Positions 29,877 to 38,900 of a stretch of DNA of 64,000 nucleotides are shown here, in pieces (the first letter of the stretch is position 1; every line of letters begins with the position of its first letter). The position numbers and the translations under genes are program-made. The DNA comes from Streptomyces phaeoluteigriseus (GTDB lineage: Bacteria > Actinomycetota > Actinomycetes > Streptomycetales > Streptomycetaceae), in NCBI RefSeq assembly GCF_001896135.2, contig NZ_MPOH02000016.1:394774-458773 (forward strand), given 5' to 3'. The notes under the pieces are model-generated. The model ran no database searches, was not told where the DNA came from, and was given only the letters and a program-made list of their open reading frames with translations.

Positions 29877-30455
29877 TCAGGTGACGATCCCCGGCACGAC
29901 CGTCAACTGCTGATACCCGCCGCTCCTGTGACGCACCGTCACCTTGATCTCCCGGCCCGGCTTCGCCTCGTCGACCGCACGCGCGAGATCCGCCGCCGAG
30001 TCGATCCGGACCCTGCCGAAGTGCAGTACGAGGTCCCCGCGCACCAGACCGGCCGAATAGCCGGGACCGGGCACATGGACGGCGACGACCTCGGCGCCCC
30101 CCTTGTCGGCGTCCACGATCTCCAGGCCCAGGGTGGCGTCGACGGGCGCCGCCGCCGGGGAGTCCTGAGCGGACGGACTCGGGCCCGCCTGTGAGACGGC
30201 ACCCGGTGCGGCCCCGCCCGCCTGCCGTTGCAGCTCGGCGAGCTTGCTCGCGCCGATCACCGTGGCGCCCACGGTGCCGAGGCCGACGCCGGACAGCACC
30301 AGGACCGTACCGACGAACAGGCCGGACAGCAGCGTCGTCAGATGTCGGCCGCGACGGCGGGCGGCGTGCGGGTGGTGGGGCCGGCCGTCGGACGGCGGGC
30401 CTCCGCCGGGCTCCTGGCCGGGCATGGGCTTGGGACGCAACGCGGTCTGTTCCAT
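29877..30455 (-). CDS. Membrane-anchored PDZ domain protein
   Basis: 192 residues from ATG 30455. Residues 1-40 are cytosolic and His/Pro/Arg-rich. One membrane helix follows (LLSGLFVGTVLVLSGVGLG, about 42-60), then an Ala/Pro/Ser linker. The C-terminal PDZ domain (about 105-192) includes LGLEIVDADKGGAEVVAVHV, PGYSAGLVRGDLVLHFGRV and DLARAVDEAKPGREIKVTV. There is no protease domain, unlike HtrA/DegP. It may present protein tails to a periplasmic partner. The start is near that of the divergent LysR-flanked region. Confidence 0.82.
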   Translation of the reverse strand: MEQTALRPKPMPGQEPGGGPPSDGRPHHPHAARRRGRHLTTLLSGLFVGTVLVLSGVGLGTVGATVIGASKLAELQRQAGGAAPGAVSQAGPSPSAQDSPAAAPVDATLGLEIVDADKGGAEVVAVHVPGPGYSAGLVRGDLVLHFGRVRIDSAADLARAVDEAKPGREIKVTVRHRSGGYQQLTVVPGIVT

Positions 30456-30562
30456 GGATCGCCTCCGTCCGGTGCCCTACCCGTCGCACCGGAGCGTCAC
30501 AAGCCACGAACGAGTGAGACTGACCAGCGGTCAACAGCGGTACGACCGCCGCGCAACCGGGC

Positions 30563-31429
30563 TCACACGCGCGGGGACAGCGCCGCGACCAGGGCCCGCG
30601 CGGCACCCGTCGGCGTCCCGGCGTGGACGAGTTCCACCCGGTGGACGACCCTCGGTGCGGTGAGCGGCACGGCCACCGCGCCCGGCGTGTCGGCCGTCGC
30701 CGAGCGGGGCAGCAGGGTCAGGCCGTGGCCCGCGGCGGCGAGCGCGGCCAGGACGCGGACGTCGGTGCCGTCGTAGCGCAGGGCCGGGCGGAAGCCGCGG
30801 CCGCCGTTCGCGGCGCGGAGCTGGGGCAGCGGCAGACCCGTGTCGGGGGCGTCGATCCAGCGGGCGTCGGCGAGGTCCCCGAGGCGCAGTCCGGTGCGGC
30901 GGGCCAGGGGATGGCCGGCGGACAGCAGGACGCCGACCGGTTCCTCCCCGACGCCGTGGGTCGTGAGCGGTGCCACGTCGGGCAGCCGGAGGGGGTCGCT
31001 GGGGGCGGCGAGGCCGTCGACGAGGCCCACGTCGGCGGTGCCCGCGGCGACGGCGGCCGCTACCTCGTCGCGGGCCAGCACCCGCAGTGTCACACCGGCG
31101 GACGGCAGCGCGGCGAGGGTCGCGGGGGTGAGCGCGGTCGCGGAGGCGGCCAGGGTCAGGCCGTGGTCGGGGGCGGCGGCCATCCGCACGACGTCCGCGC
31201 GGGCCGCCGCCAGACGCAGCAGCAGGGGCCCCGCGTGTTCGAGGAGCCGCTCGCCGGCCGCCGTGGGGGCGACGGGACGGCGGGTGAGCAGCGGCGCGCC
31301 GAGGTCCTGTTCCAGGGCCGCGATGTGCTGGGACACGGCCGACTGGGTGTAGCCGAGGTCGCGCGCGGCCTCGGAGAAGGAGGCGAGACGGGCCACGGTG
31401 ACGTAGGTGCGCAGGAGGTGCGGGTCCAT
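30563..31429 (-). CDS. LysR family transcriptional regulator
   Basis: 288 residues from ATG 31429. The N-terminal winged helix is MDPHLLRTYVTVARLASFSE followed by LGYTQSAVSQHIAALEQDLG. The effector domain extends from about residue 90 and includes VGEEPVGVLLSAGHPLARRT. It is divergent from the glutamine-amidotransferase-like gene (31517), which is the standard arrangement for a LysR target. The shared 87-base gap would hold the operator. Confidence 0.9.
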   Translation of the reverse strand: MDPHLLRTYVTVARLASFSEAARDLGYTQSAVSQHIAALEQDLGAPLLTRRPVAPTAAGERLLEHAGPLLLRLAAARADVVRMAAAPDHGLTLAASATALTPATLAALPSAGVTLRVLARDEVAAAVAAGTADVGLVDGLAAPSDPLRLPDVAPLTTHGVGEEPVGVLLSAGHPLARRTGLRLGDLADARWIDAPDTGLPLPQLRAANGGRGFRPALRYDGTDVRVLAALAAAGHGLTLLPRSATADTPGAVAVPLTAPRVVHRVELVHAGTPTGAARALVAALSPRV

Positions 31430-31516
31430 GCCCACAGGGTCGCATCAGTTCTGCTTATCGGAAGTGCAGAAATCATCGTTGGACGTGAAGTGGAGCCGGC
31501 TCCGAGGATGAGACCC

Positions 31517-32272
31517 ATGACCGACAGCACCGCTCAGATCGCCGGCACCGCCCGGATCGCCAAGGTCGCCCTGGTGGGCGACCACTCCCCCAACGTCGTC
31601 TCGCACACCCGGATCCCGCTCCTGCTCGACGCCCTCGCCGCCCGGGACCGGCTGGTCCTCGACGCGTACTGGATCCCGTCGGCCGACGCGGAGGCCGAGG
31701 ACGCGGTGCGCGGCTTCGACGCGGTGTGGGTGGTGCCGGGCAGCCCGTACCGCAGCGAGGCCGGTGTCCTCGCCGCGATCCGGACCGCCCGCGAGGAGGG
31801 CATTCCGTTCCTCGGCACCTGCGGCGGGTTCCAGCACGCGCTGCTGGAGTTCGCCCGCAACGCCTGCGGGCTGGCCGACGCGGCGCACGCGGAGAACGAC
31901 CCGGGCGCCGAGGACCCGCTCCTGGAACCGTTGGCCTGCTCGCTGGAGGGCCACGAGGACACCGTCCTGCTGGAGCCGGGCTCGCTGGCCCGCGAGGTGA
32001 TCGGCCGGGAGTCCACGGTCGAGCGCTACTCCTGCCGGTACGGCCTCTCCCGGCACTTCGACACCCTGGTCGCGCACGGCCTGCGCTTCTCCGGCCGGGA
32101 CGCGGCGGGCCAGGTCCGGATGGCCGAACTCCCCGGCCACCCCTTCTTCCTGGCCTCCCTCTTCCAGCCGGAGCTGTACGGCGACGGCTCACGCCCGCAC
32201 CCCATGCTCCGGGGACTGGCACGAGCCGCGGTCGGTCACGCGACGCGCCGGACGGCGGCGCGGTCCGTTTGA
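31517..32272 (+). CDS. CTP-synthase C-terminal-like glutamine amidotransferase domain protein
   Basis: 251 residues from ATG 31517, with GAGGATGAG nine bases upstream; ATG 31508 is also possible. It resembles the class I GATase domain of CTP synthase standing alone, a family annotated as CTP synthase C-terminal-region-related. The nucleophile elbow FLGTCGGFQHALLEFARN keeps Cys. The position of the catalytic His-Pro-Glu reads LFQPELYG, so His is replaced by Gln. Without His, glutamine hydrolysis would be weak or altered. The last dozen residues are encoded inside the repeat array beginning near 32246. The true substrate is not known. Confidence 0.78.
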   Translation: MTDSTAQIAGTARIAKVALVGDHSPNVVSHTRIPLLLDALAARDRLVLDAYWIPSADAEAEDAVRGFDAVWVVPGSPYRSEAGVLAAIRTAREEGIPFLGTCGGFQHALLEFARNACGLADAAHAENDPGAEDPLLEPLACSLEGHEDTVLLEPGSLAREVIGRESTVERYSCRYGLSRHFDTLVAHGLRFSGRDAAGQVRMAELPGHPFFLASLFQPELYGDGSRPHPMLRGLARAAVGHATRRTAARSV

Positions 32273-32395
32273 CGGACCCTCCGCACGCCGGACGGCGGGC
32301 ACGATCCGCGTGACGGACACTCCGCACCCCGGACGGCGGGCGGGCGCGGCCCGGTGACGGACACTCGGCACGCCGGACGGCGGGCACGGCCCGCG
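32246..32395. repeat. ~42-bp tandem repeat, about 3.5 copies
   Basis: The unit GACGGACACTCCGCACGCCG plus GACGGCGGGCACGRYCCGCG recurs with small length changes. It begins within the last codons of the amidotransferase-like gene and fills most of the gap to geosmin synthase. Confidence 0.8.
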
Positions 32396-32441
32396 CGGGC
32401 GGTCGGTCGAGCGGCAACGCCGCGACGGTCGCCGTGCGCGG

Positions 32442-34603
32442 TCAGCCGACCGGCAGGGCGGGGACGGCCGGTGGGCGGTCGGGCAGGAAGCCGTGGGACC
32501 GGCGGGACAGGTAGGAGTCCTTGTAACGGTCCACCACCCGGTGCCAGTTCAGGATGCCGGCCATCCAGTTCTGGAGGTCGGTCACATATCCGCGCATGGC
32601 CTCGCGGGCCGCCGCAGACAGGCCGAAGTCGTCGTACAGGATGGGCAGTTCGTGCGCGACGACGTGCTCGAACTGCTGCATGCGCTGGGTCATCAGGTCG
32701 TGGACGACGCCGAGCGCGGTCGGGTAGTCGCAGCCGAAGAAGTTCTGCACGACGAGGATCGCGTTGTGGACCTCGCCCTCGAACTCGATCTCCTTCTGGT
32801 ACGAGAAGACGTCGTTGAGCAGGCAGGCGTAGTCGATGGCCGCGTTCTCCAGCGAGCGGACCGGGCCGCTGGCGTACACCTCGGGTGGGACGGCGGGGCC
32901 CTGGCCCATACGGCACAGGCTCAGGGTGAGGTCGGAGCCGAAGGTCGCGCGCCGCATCTCCAGGTAGTCCACGGGATCGGGAATGCGGTTCTGGAGCTGG
33001 TTGGACAGCTCCCACACCCAGCTCTCCGTCATGCTGCCGACCGCCGCGCGCAGGGTGCGCCGCTGGTCGGGGGTCATCCCGGCCGTCGTACGCGCCCACA
33101 GGTCGATCAGCGACCGCTCCATGGCGTTCAGCGGGACGACGGTCTCCTCGCCGTCGACGGGCATGCAGGCCGACAGGCGGGCGGTGGTGACCCGGGCCGC
33201 GGCCAGGTCGCGACGGTGGCCGTACACCAGCGGGTAGTAGTCGTCGCCGTAGGTGCCGAACGCGAGCCACGAGGCGCTGAGGTCGAGGGCCTCGGGGCCG
33301 GCGTCGGGGTCCAGGCCCGCCGAGCAGACCGCCAGGTCGCAGGAGGCGAGCTTGTCCTCGTCCCACACCCCTTCGGACAGCATGCCCATACGGCGCGCCC
33401 ACCCGACCAGGTTGTGGCGGGCCCGGTCCAGGTGCGGGCTCAGCTCCACCTGGAAGGGCATGTGGAACTCGGGCAGCCGGGACGGGCCGACCTTCTGGTA
33501 CGGCAGGTGCGTGTACGCGCGCATGCGTTCCGCGGCGGCCGAGGCGAGCAGGGCGCCGACGTCGGCGGCGGAGGTACCGGGACGGGTCAGCTTCTCCCAG
33601 GGCGAGGTGGAGCCGGCTCCCTTGTTCATGTAGCGGCTGGAGCGCATGTGCCACTCGTGGCCGCCGGACTGCCAGTCCTGGAGCCCCTTGGTGTAGGCGG
33701 CGACGGCGGCCACCTCGTCCGGCCGGAGGCCGTTCTCCAGGGCCAGCGCGGGCACCTCGGTCACGGCGGTGTGCTCGAACTGGTGGAGGCGGGAGGTGAG
33801 GATGTCGTTGACGGTGTCGGCGGCCTCCTGGGTGGTGCAGCCGAAGAACGTCTCCAGGACGAGCACGCCGTTGCTCAGTTCGCCCTCGTCCTCCACCTCG
33901 CGCTGGTAGGAGAACAGGTCGTTGCGCAGGTGCACGCCGTCGGAGAAGGTCTCCATCAGCACCCGCAGCGGCCTGGACCCGGCGACGGAGGCGGGGACCT
34001 CGGCGGTCGCGTACTCCACGAGCCCCGCGGACCACGGGGCGCCGCCCACCTTGCGGCGCATCTCGATGTACTCGACGGGGTTGGAGATCCGCCCCTCGTT
34101 GATGTTGGACAGCTCCCACATCGACTCGTTGAGGAGGTGCTCGGTGGCGACGGCGAAGCGGCGCCGCCAGTCGGCGGACATCGCCGGTACCGTGCGCGCC
34201 CACAGGTCGGCGAGGCCCGCCTCGACCGGGTTCTCCGGTTTCGGCACCGGAGTCGCCGGGTCGAGCGGCATGAACAGCGGGAGCCGGTCCAGGTGGGCCT
34301 TTCCGGCCGCCCGGTCCGGGGTGCGCTTGAACATGTCCAGGAAGTGGTCGTCGAAGAAGAACACCCACACGTACCAGTCGGTGATCAGCGACAGGGCGGG
34401 GCCGTCGCAGTCGGGGTGGGTATAGGCGCAGAGCAGGCCGTAGTCGTGCGCGTCGAGGTCGGCCTGCTCCCAGATGCCGGAGCCCTCCAGCATGCCCATC
34501 TCGCGCGCCCACGCCGTCGAGTGGGCGCGGGCCTCGTCGAGGTGCGGGTTGAGCGCGCGGGATACGGCATGTAGAAGTGCGGGAGTTCGAACGGCTGCGT
34601 CAT
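32442..34603 (-). pseudogene. geoA: Geosmin synthase (germacradienol/geosmin), frameshifted near the N-terminus
   Basis: A bifunctional class I terpene cyclase that turns farnesyl diphosphate into germacradienol and then geosmin. From ATG 34603 the start MTQPFELPHFYMPYPAR is typical. The frame then breaks; one missing base near 34551-34553 restores LNPHLDEARAHSTAWAREMG and the remaining 700 residues. The N-terminal cyclase domain has FFFDDHFLDMFKR and NDLFSYQREVEDEGE. The C-terminal domain has FGTYGDDYYPLVYG and NDVFSYQKEIEFEGE, both Mg2+ motifs of the second half. Restored length is about 721 residues, normal for the family. It lies 134 bases downstream of the NRPS-DUF89 operon on the same strand, but is a core streptomycete gene. 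Confidence 0.92.
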
Positions 34604-34737
34604 GGCCGGGCCCTACCCGGGGGCGCCAACCGTCATCCGTGGCGCGGCACATGATCACACCATCGCGTGAACCGGGGGCGAATCCTTGCGAATCGGGCGC
34701 TGTTGACAGCGGGCGGACGCGGCGGCCCGCGCGGCGC

Positions 34738-35931
34738 TCACTTCCTGGTCTGGATCAGCGCGTGTGTCCCGCCGGTCCGCCAGCTCCGGCCCTCGGCGGC
34801 GGTCAGCGCGGCCTCGGTACCGGCGGACAACCCGGTGATCACGTCCGACTTCAGGGTGCGCAGGGCCACGACCGGGCCGGGGAAGTGGGCGGTCACGTCC
34901 GCGAAGGGGGTCGTCGGCGGCCACAGCCGGTCGCCAACCAGACGGCGGTAGTTGAGGTCACCCTTCACGATCGTCAGGGCGGCGCCCGCGAACTCGGCAC
35001 GCAGATCGTCCGGCATCCGCTCGTACGGCAGCGGGGCCGCGGCGAAGGGATGGGCGCGAACCGTCAGCGTGCCGTCCGCCATCGCCGCCCACAGCTGCCG
35101 CCCGTACCCGCCGGCCGTCCCCGGAGCGGCCGTCAGGCGGCGCAGCGCGTCGACGACGTCGGCCGTCGTGGCGTCAGAGACGTAGTAGGGGTACGGCTTG
35201 ACGTGCAGGACGACCCGGCCGGCCCGCCCGTGGGCGAGGAGGTGGGCGGCGAGGAGCAGATCGGGGATCAGTTCGCGGCCGGCGTTGTCGGCGACCAGGC
35301 ACAGCGCGCCGTCGGCGGCCTGCGGGGGCGCCAGCAGCGCCCACAGGGTCTCGCTGTCGTCGGCGACGAGTCCGGGGACGGCGGCCCTGTCCCGCGCGCC
35401 CGCGTCGGAGAGTCGGAACCCGAGGTCGGCGCGGTTGCCCCAGAGGGAGCCGTGCAGCAGAGCCTGTTCCCGTTCCGGCTCCGGGCGGCCTTCAAGGCCG
35501 TCGAGCGCGGCGAGTTCCTCGTCGGTCTCGGGGGCGTCCAGTTCGGCGAGCTTGAACGGGCGGAACGGGTCGAGACCCTGCCAGGGGCCGGGCCGGAAGT
35601 AGCCGACGGTTTCGAGCAGCAGGCGGTAGAAGTAGCTTTCCGACCACAGCCAGGGCACCTCGTACCAGGAGCGGCCCGCGTACCCGTCCAGCCCCCAGAC
35701 CCGCCAGCGGTCCCGGTCGTGCGCGTCGGCGGGGAGCGGCTCGATCACACCCTCGACACAGCTCGTCAGCAGCGCGTCCAGGGACCGCCGGACGTCGGGT
35801 CCGTAGGGGAAGGCGTCCCGCACCCGCCGGATGATCGCGGGGTGCCGCTCGGCGAGGACACCGCGCGCAAAGGAGCCGGGCTCGTCGCCCAGGATCACGG
35901 GCGGAACGGGCGGCACGGGGGTGTCGGACAT
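34738..35931 (-). CDS. DUF89/ARMT1-like damage-control phosphatase
   Basis: 397 residues from ATG 35931; GTG 35940, which overlaps the NRPS2 stop as GTGA, is an alternative. Features of the DUF89/ARMT1 family include WLWSESYFYRLLLETVGYFR, the metal site LCLVADNAGRELIPDLLLA (DNAGxE, about 215-220), TIVKGDLNYRRLVGDRLW (about 321-338), and LRTLKSDVITGLS near the end. All catalytic residues are present. Known members dephosphorylate sugar phosphates, phosphometabolites or (in PANK4) 4'-phosphopantetheine derivatives. Here it is the last gene of an NRPS operon, placed where the missing A-T-TE part would be expected. A role in removing phosphorylated side products or precursor phosphates is inference. 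Confidence 0.82.
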   Translation of the reverse strand: MSDTPVPPVPPVILGDEPGSFARGVLAERHPAIIRRVRDAFPYGPDVRRSLDALLTSCVEGVIEPLPADAHDRDRWRVWGLDGYAGRSWYEVPWLWSESYFYRLLLETVGYFRPGPWQGLDPFRPFKLAELDAPETDEELAALDGLEGRPEPEREQALLHGSLWGNRADLGFRLSDAGARDRAAVPGLVADDSETLWALLAPPQAADGALCLVADNAGRELIPDLLLAAHLLAHGRAGRVVLHVKPYPYYVSDATTADVVDALRRLTAAPGTAGGYGRQLWAAMADGTLTVRAHPFAAAPLPYERMPDDLRAEFAGAALTIVKGDLNYRRLVGDRLWPPTTPFADVTAHFPGPVVALRTLKSDVITGLSAGTEAALTAAEGRSWRTGGTHALIQTRK

Positions 35932-35936
35932 GCGGA

Positions 35937-38900
35937 TCACGGTATCGCGGGGTGGGCGGGCGGGTCGTAGGGGTGGGCGGGGGTCTGGTTCCACTCCTCC
36001 AGGAGGGTCTCGCGTTCGCCGGGCAGCAGGGCGGAGACCGTGCTGAGGGGTTCGCCGGGGTTGCTGGTCAGGGCGTCGAGGAGGTGGGCGAACCGGTCGG
36101 CGAGGCGTCGGGCGGTGTCCTCGGTGAACAGGTCGGCGCTGAACTCCAGCCGTCCGGCGAGCCCGGCGGGCGCCCCCGTGGTGTCCTGTTCCTCGGCCAG
36201 GTCGAAGGCGAGGTCGAAGCGCGCGCCGCCGGTGCCGGCCGCGCCGAACTCGACCTTCAGTCCGGGGAGTTCGAGGTCGGGCCGGGTGTTGTTGTGCAGG
36301 GCGAGCAGGGTCTGGAAGAGGGGGTGGCGGGCCAGGGAGCGGGTGGGGGCGAGGGCCTCGACGAGCTTCTCGAAGGGCACGTCCTGGTGGGCGTACGCGG
36401 CCAGGTCGGCCGTGCGGACGCGGTCGACGAGGTCGGTGAAGGTGGGGTCGCCGGAGACGTCGGTGCGCAGGACGAGGGTGTTGACGAAGAAGCCGACCAG
36501 GTCGTCCAGGGCCTCGTCGGTGCGGCCGGCGACCGGGGTGCCGAGGGGCACGTCCTGGCCGGCGCCCAGTTTGGCGTAGAGGGCGGCGAGGGCGGCCTGG
36601 AGCACCATGAAGAGGCTGGCGCCCGAGCGGGCGGCGAGGGCGGCGGCCCGGCGGTGGGTGGCGGCGGGGACGGTGAAGCCGACGGTGGCGCCCCGGTAGG
36701 AGGCGACCGCGGGCCGGGGCCGGTCGGCGGGCAGCTGGAGTTCGTCCGGCAGCCCGTCCAGGGCCTTGCGCCAGAAGCCGAGTTGTTCGTTCGCGAGGCT
36801 GCCGGGGTCGTCCTCGTCGCCGAGCAGGTCCCGCTGCCACAGCGCGTAGTCCGGGTACTGCACGGGCAGCGGCGCGAACCTCGGGGCGGTGCCGTCGAGC
36901 CGGGCCCGGTAGGCGGTGCCGAGGTCGCGGGCGAGGACGGCGTTGGACCAGCCGTCGGCGGCGATGTGGTGGATGACGACGGCGAGCGTGTGCTCCTCCT
37001 CCCCCACCGCCAGCAGGCCGGCCCGCAGGGGTGGTTCGGCGGCCAGGTCGAAACCTCGGGCGACGAACGCCGGGAGGTCCTCGACGGCGGCCAGCGGCAC
37101 CTCGGCCCTCTCCAGCACCCGCTGGTAGGGCTCGCCGTCCGCCTCCGGGAAGACCGTCCGCAGCGCCTCGTGCCGGGCGACGACGTCGTTCAGCGCCGCC
37201 TGGAGGACGTCCCGGTCCAGCGGCCCGGTGAGCCGCAGTGTCCAGGGCAGGTGGTAGGCCCCGGCCGTCCCCTCCAGCCGGTTGAGCACCCACATCCGGC
37301 GCTGGGCGTACGACAGCGGCGGCCTCGCGGGCCGTACGGCGGCGGCGAGGGCGGGCCGGGCCGCCCCGGCCGTGCGGAGGCGGGCGGCGAGGCGGGCCGG
37401 GGTGGGCTCCTCGAAGACCAGCGCCATCGGCAGCTCCGCGCCGAGCAGCGCGCGGACGCGGCTGATCAGCCGGGTCGCGAGCAGCGAGTGGCCGCCCAGG
37501 TCGAAGAAGTCGTCGTCGGCGCCGACCCGTTCGACGCCCAGGACGTCGGCGAAGGCCTGGCAGAGCACGGCCTCCTGCGGGGTGCGCGGGCCGCGGGTGG
37601 AGACCCCGGCGAGGTCCGGGGCGGGCAGCGCCTTGCGGTCCACCTTGCCGTTCGGGGTCAGCGGCAGCGCGGGCAGGACGACGAACGCGGCCGGAACCAT
37701 GTACTCGGGCAGCAGCGCGGCCAGTTCCCGCCTCACGCGCGCCGGGTCGGCCGTACCGGCGAGGTGGGCGGCGAGGCGGGCCGTGCCGGTCTCGCCGAAC
37801 ACGGTGACCACGGCGTCCGCGACCCCGGGCAGGGTCCGCAGGACGGCCTCGATCTCGCCGGGTTCGACGCGGTGGCCGCGCACCTTGACCTGGTGGTCGC
37901 GCCGCTCCAGGAACTCCAGCCGCGCCTCCCCCTCCGGGGAGACGGTCCGCACCACCCGGTCGCCGGTGCGGTACATGCGGGCGCCGGGCCTCCCCGCGAA
38001 CGGGTCGGCCACGAAGGCGGCCCCGGTGCGCGCGGCGTCGTCCAGGTAGCCGCGCCCGACCCCGCGCCCGCCGACGTACAGCTCCCCGGGCACCCCGGCG
38101 GGCACCGGACGCAGGGCGTCGTCGAGGACGTACAGCCCGGTCTCGCGCACGGCCCGCCCGATGGGCGCCCGTACGTCGCCGAGACCGGTGGCGTCGGTGA
38201 TGAGGGCGTGGGTGACGTCGTCGGAGCACTCGGTGGGGCCGTAGGCGTTGACCAGGGGGATGCCGGGGAAGCGGGCGAGCCAGCGGCGGCACAGGTCGGC
38301 GGGGAGCGCCTCGCCGGTGACGACCAGCTGCCGCAGCGCGGCGAGGACCGGCGGGCGGGCGCCCGCGCCCCAGGCGTCGAGCGCGGCCCGCAGCAGCGAG
38401 GGGACCACCTCCAAGGTGGTGACCGCGTCGGTGTCCGCGAGCCCGAACAGGGACTGCGGGTCGGCGGCCGTGGACCGTCCCACGACCCGCAGCCGGCCCC
38501 CGCTCACCAGGGCGGCCAGCATCTGCCACACGGAGATGTCGAAGGTCACCGGCGCGTTGTGCACGAGCACGGTGTCCGCGTCGAGGCCGAGGTCCTCCGC
38601 CTTGGCGAGGAGGTGGTTCACCATGCCGTCCCGGTGCACCATGGCGCCCTTGGGCCGCCCGGTGGACCCCGAGGTGAAGATGACGTAGGCCAGGTCGAGC
38701 GGGCCGCCGGGCGCCTCCGCAAGGGGCGCGCAGGGCAGGCCGGTGACGGGGGTGACGGGCAGCTCCGCCCCGGCGGCGGCCAGCACGTCGCGTGCCGCGC
38801 CCTCGTGCTCCCCGTCGACCAGCAGGTGCCGTACGCCCGCGTCCTGGACCAGGGAGGCGCTGCGGGCCGTCGGGGCGTGGACGTCGAGGGGGACCCAGGC

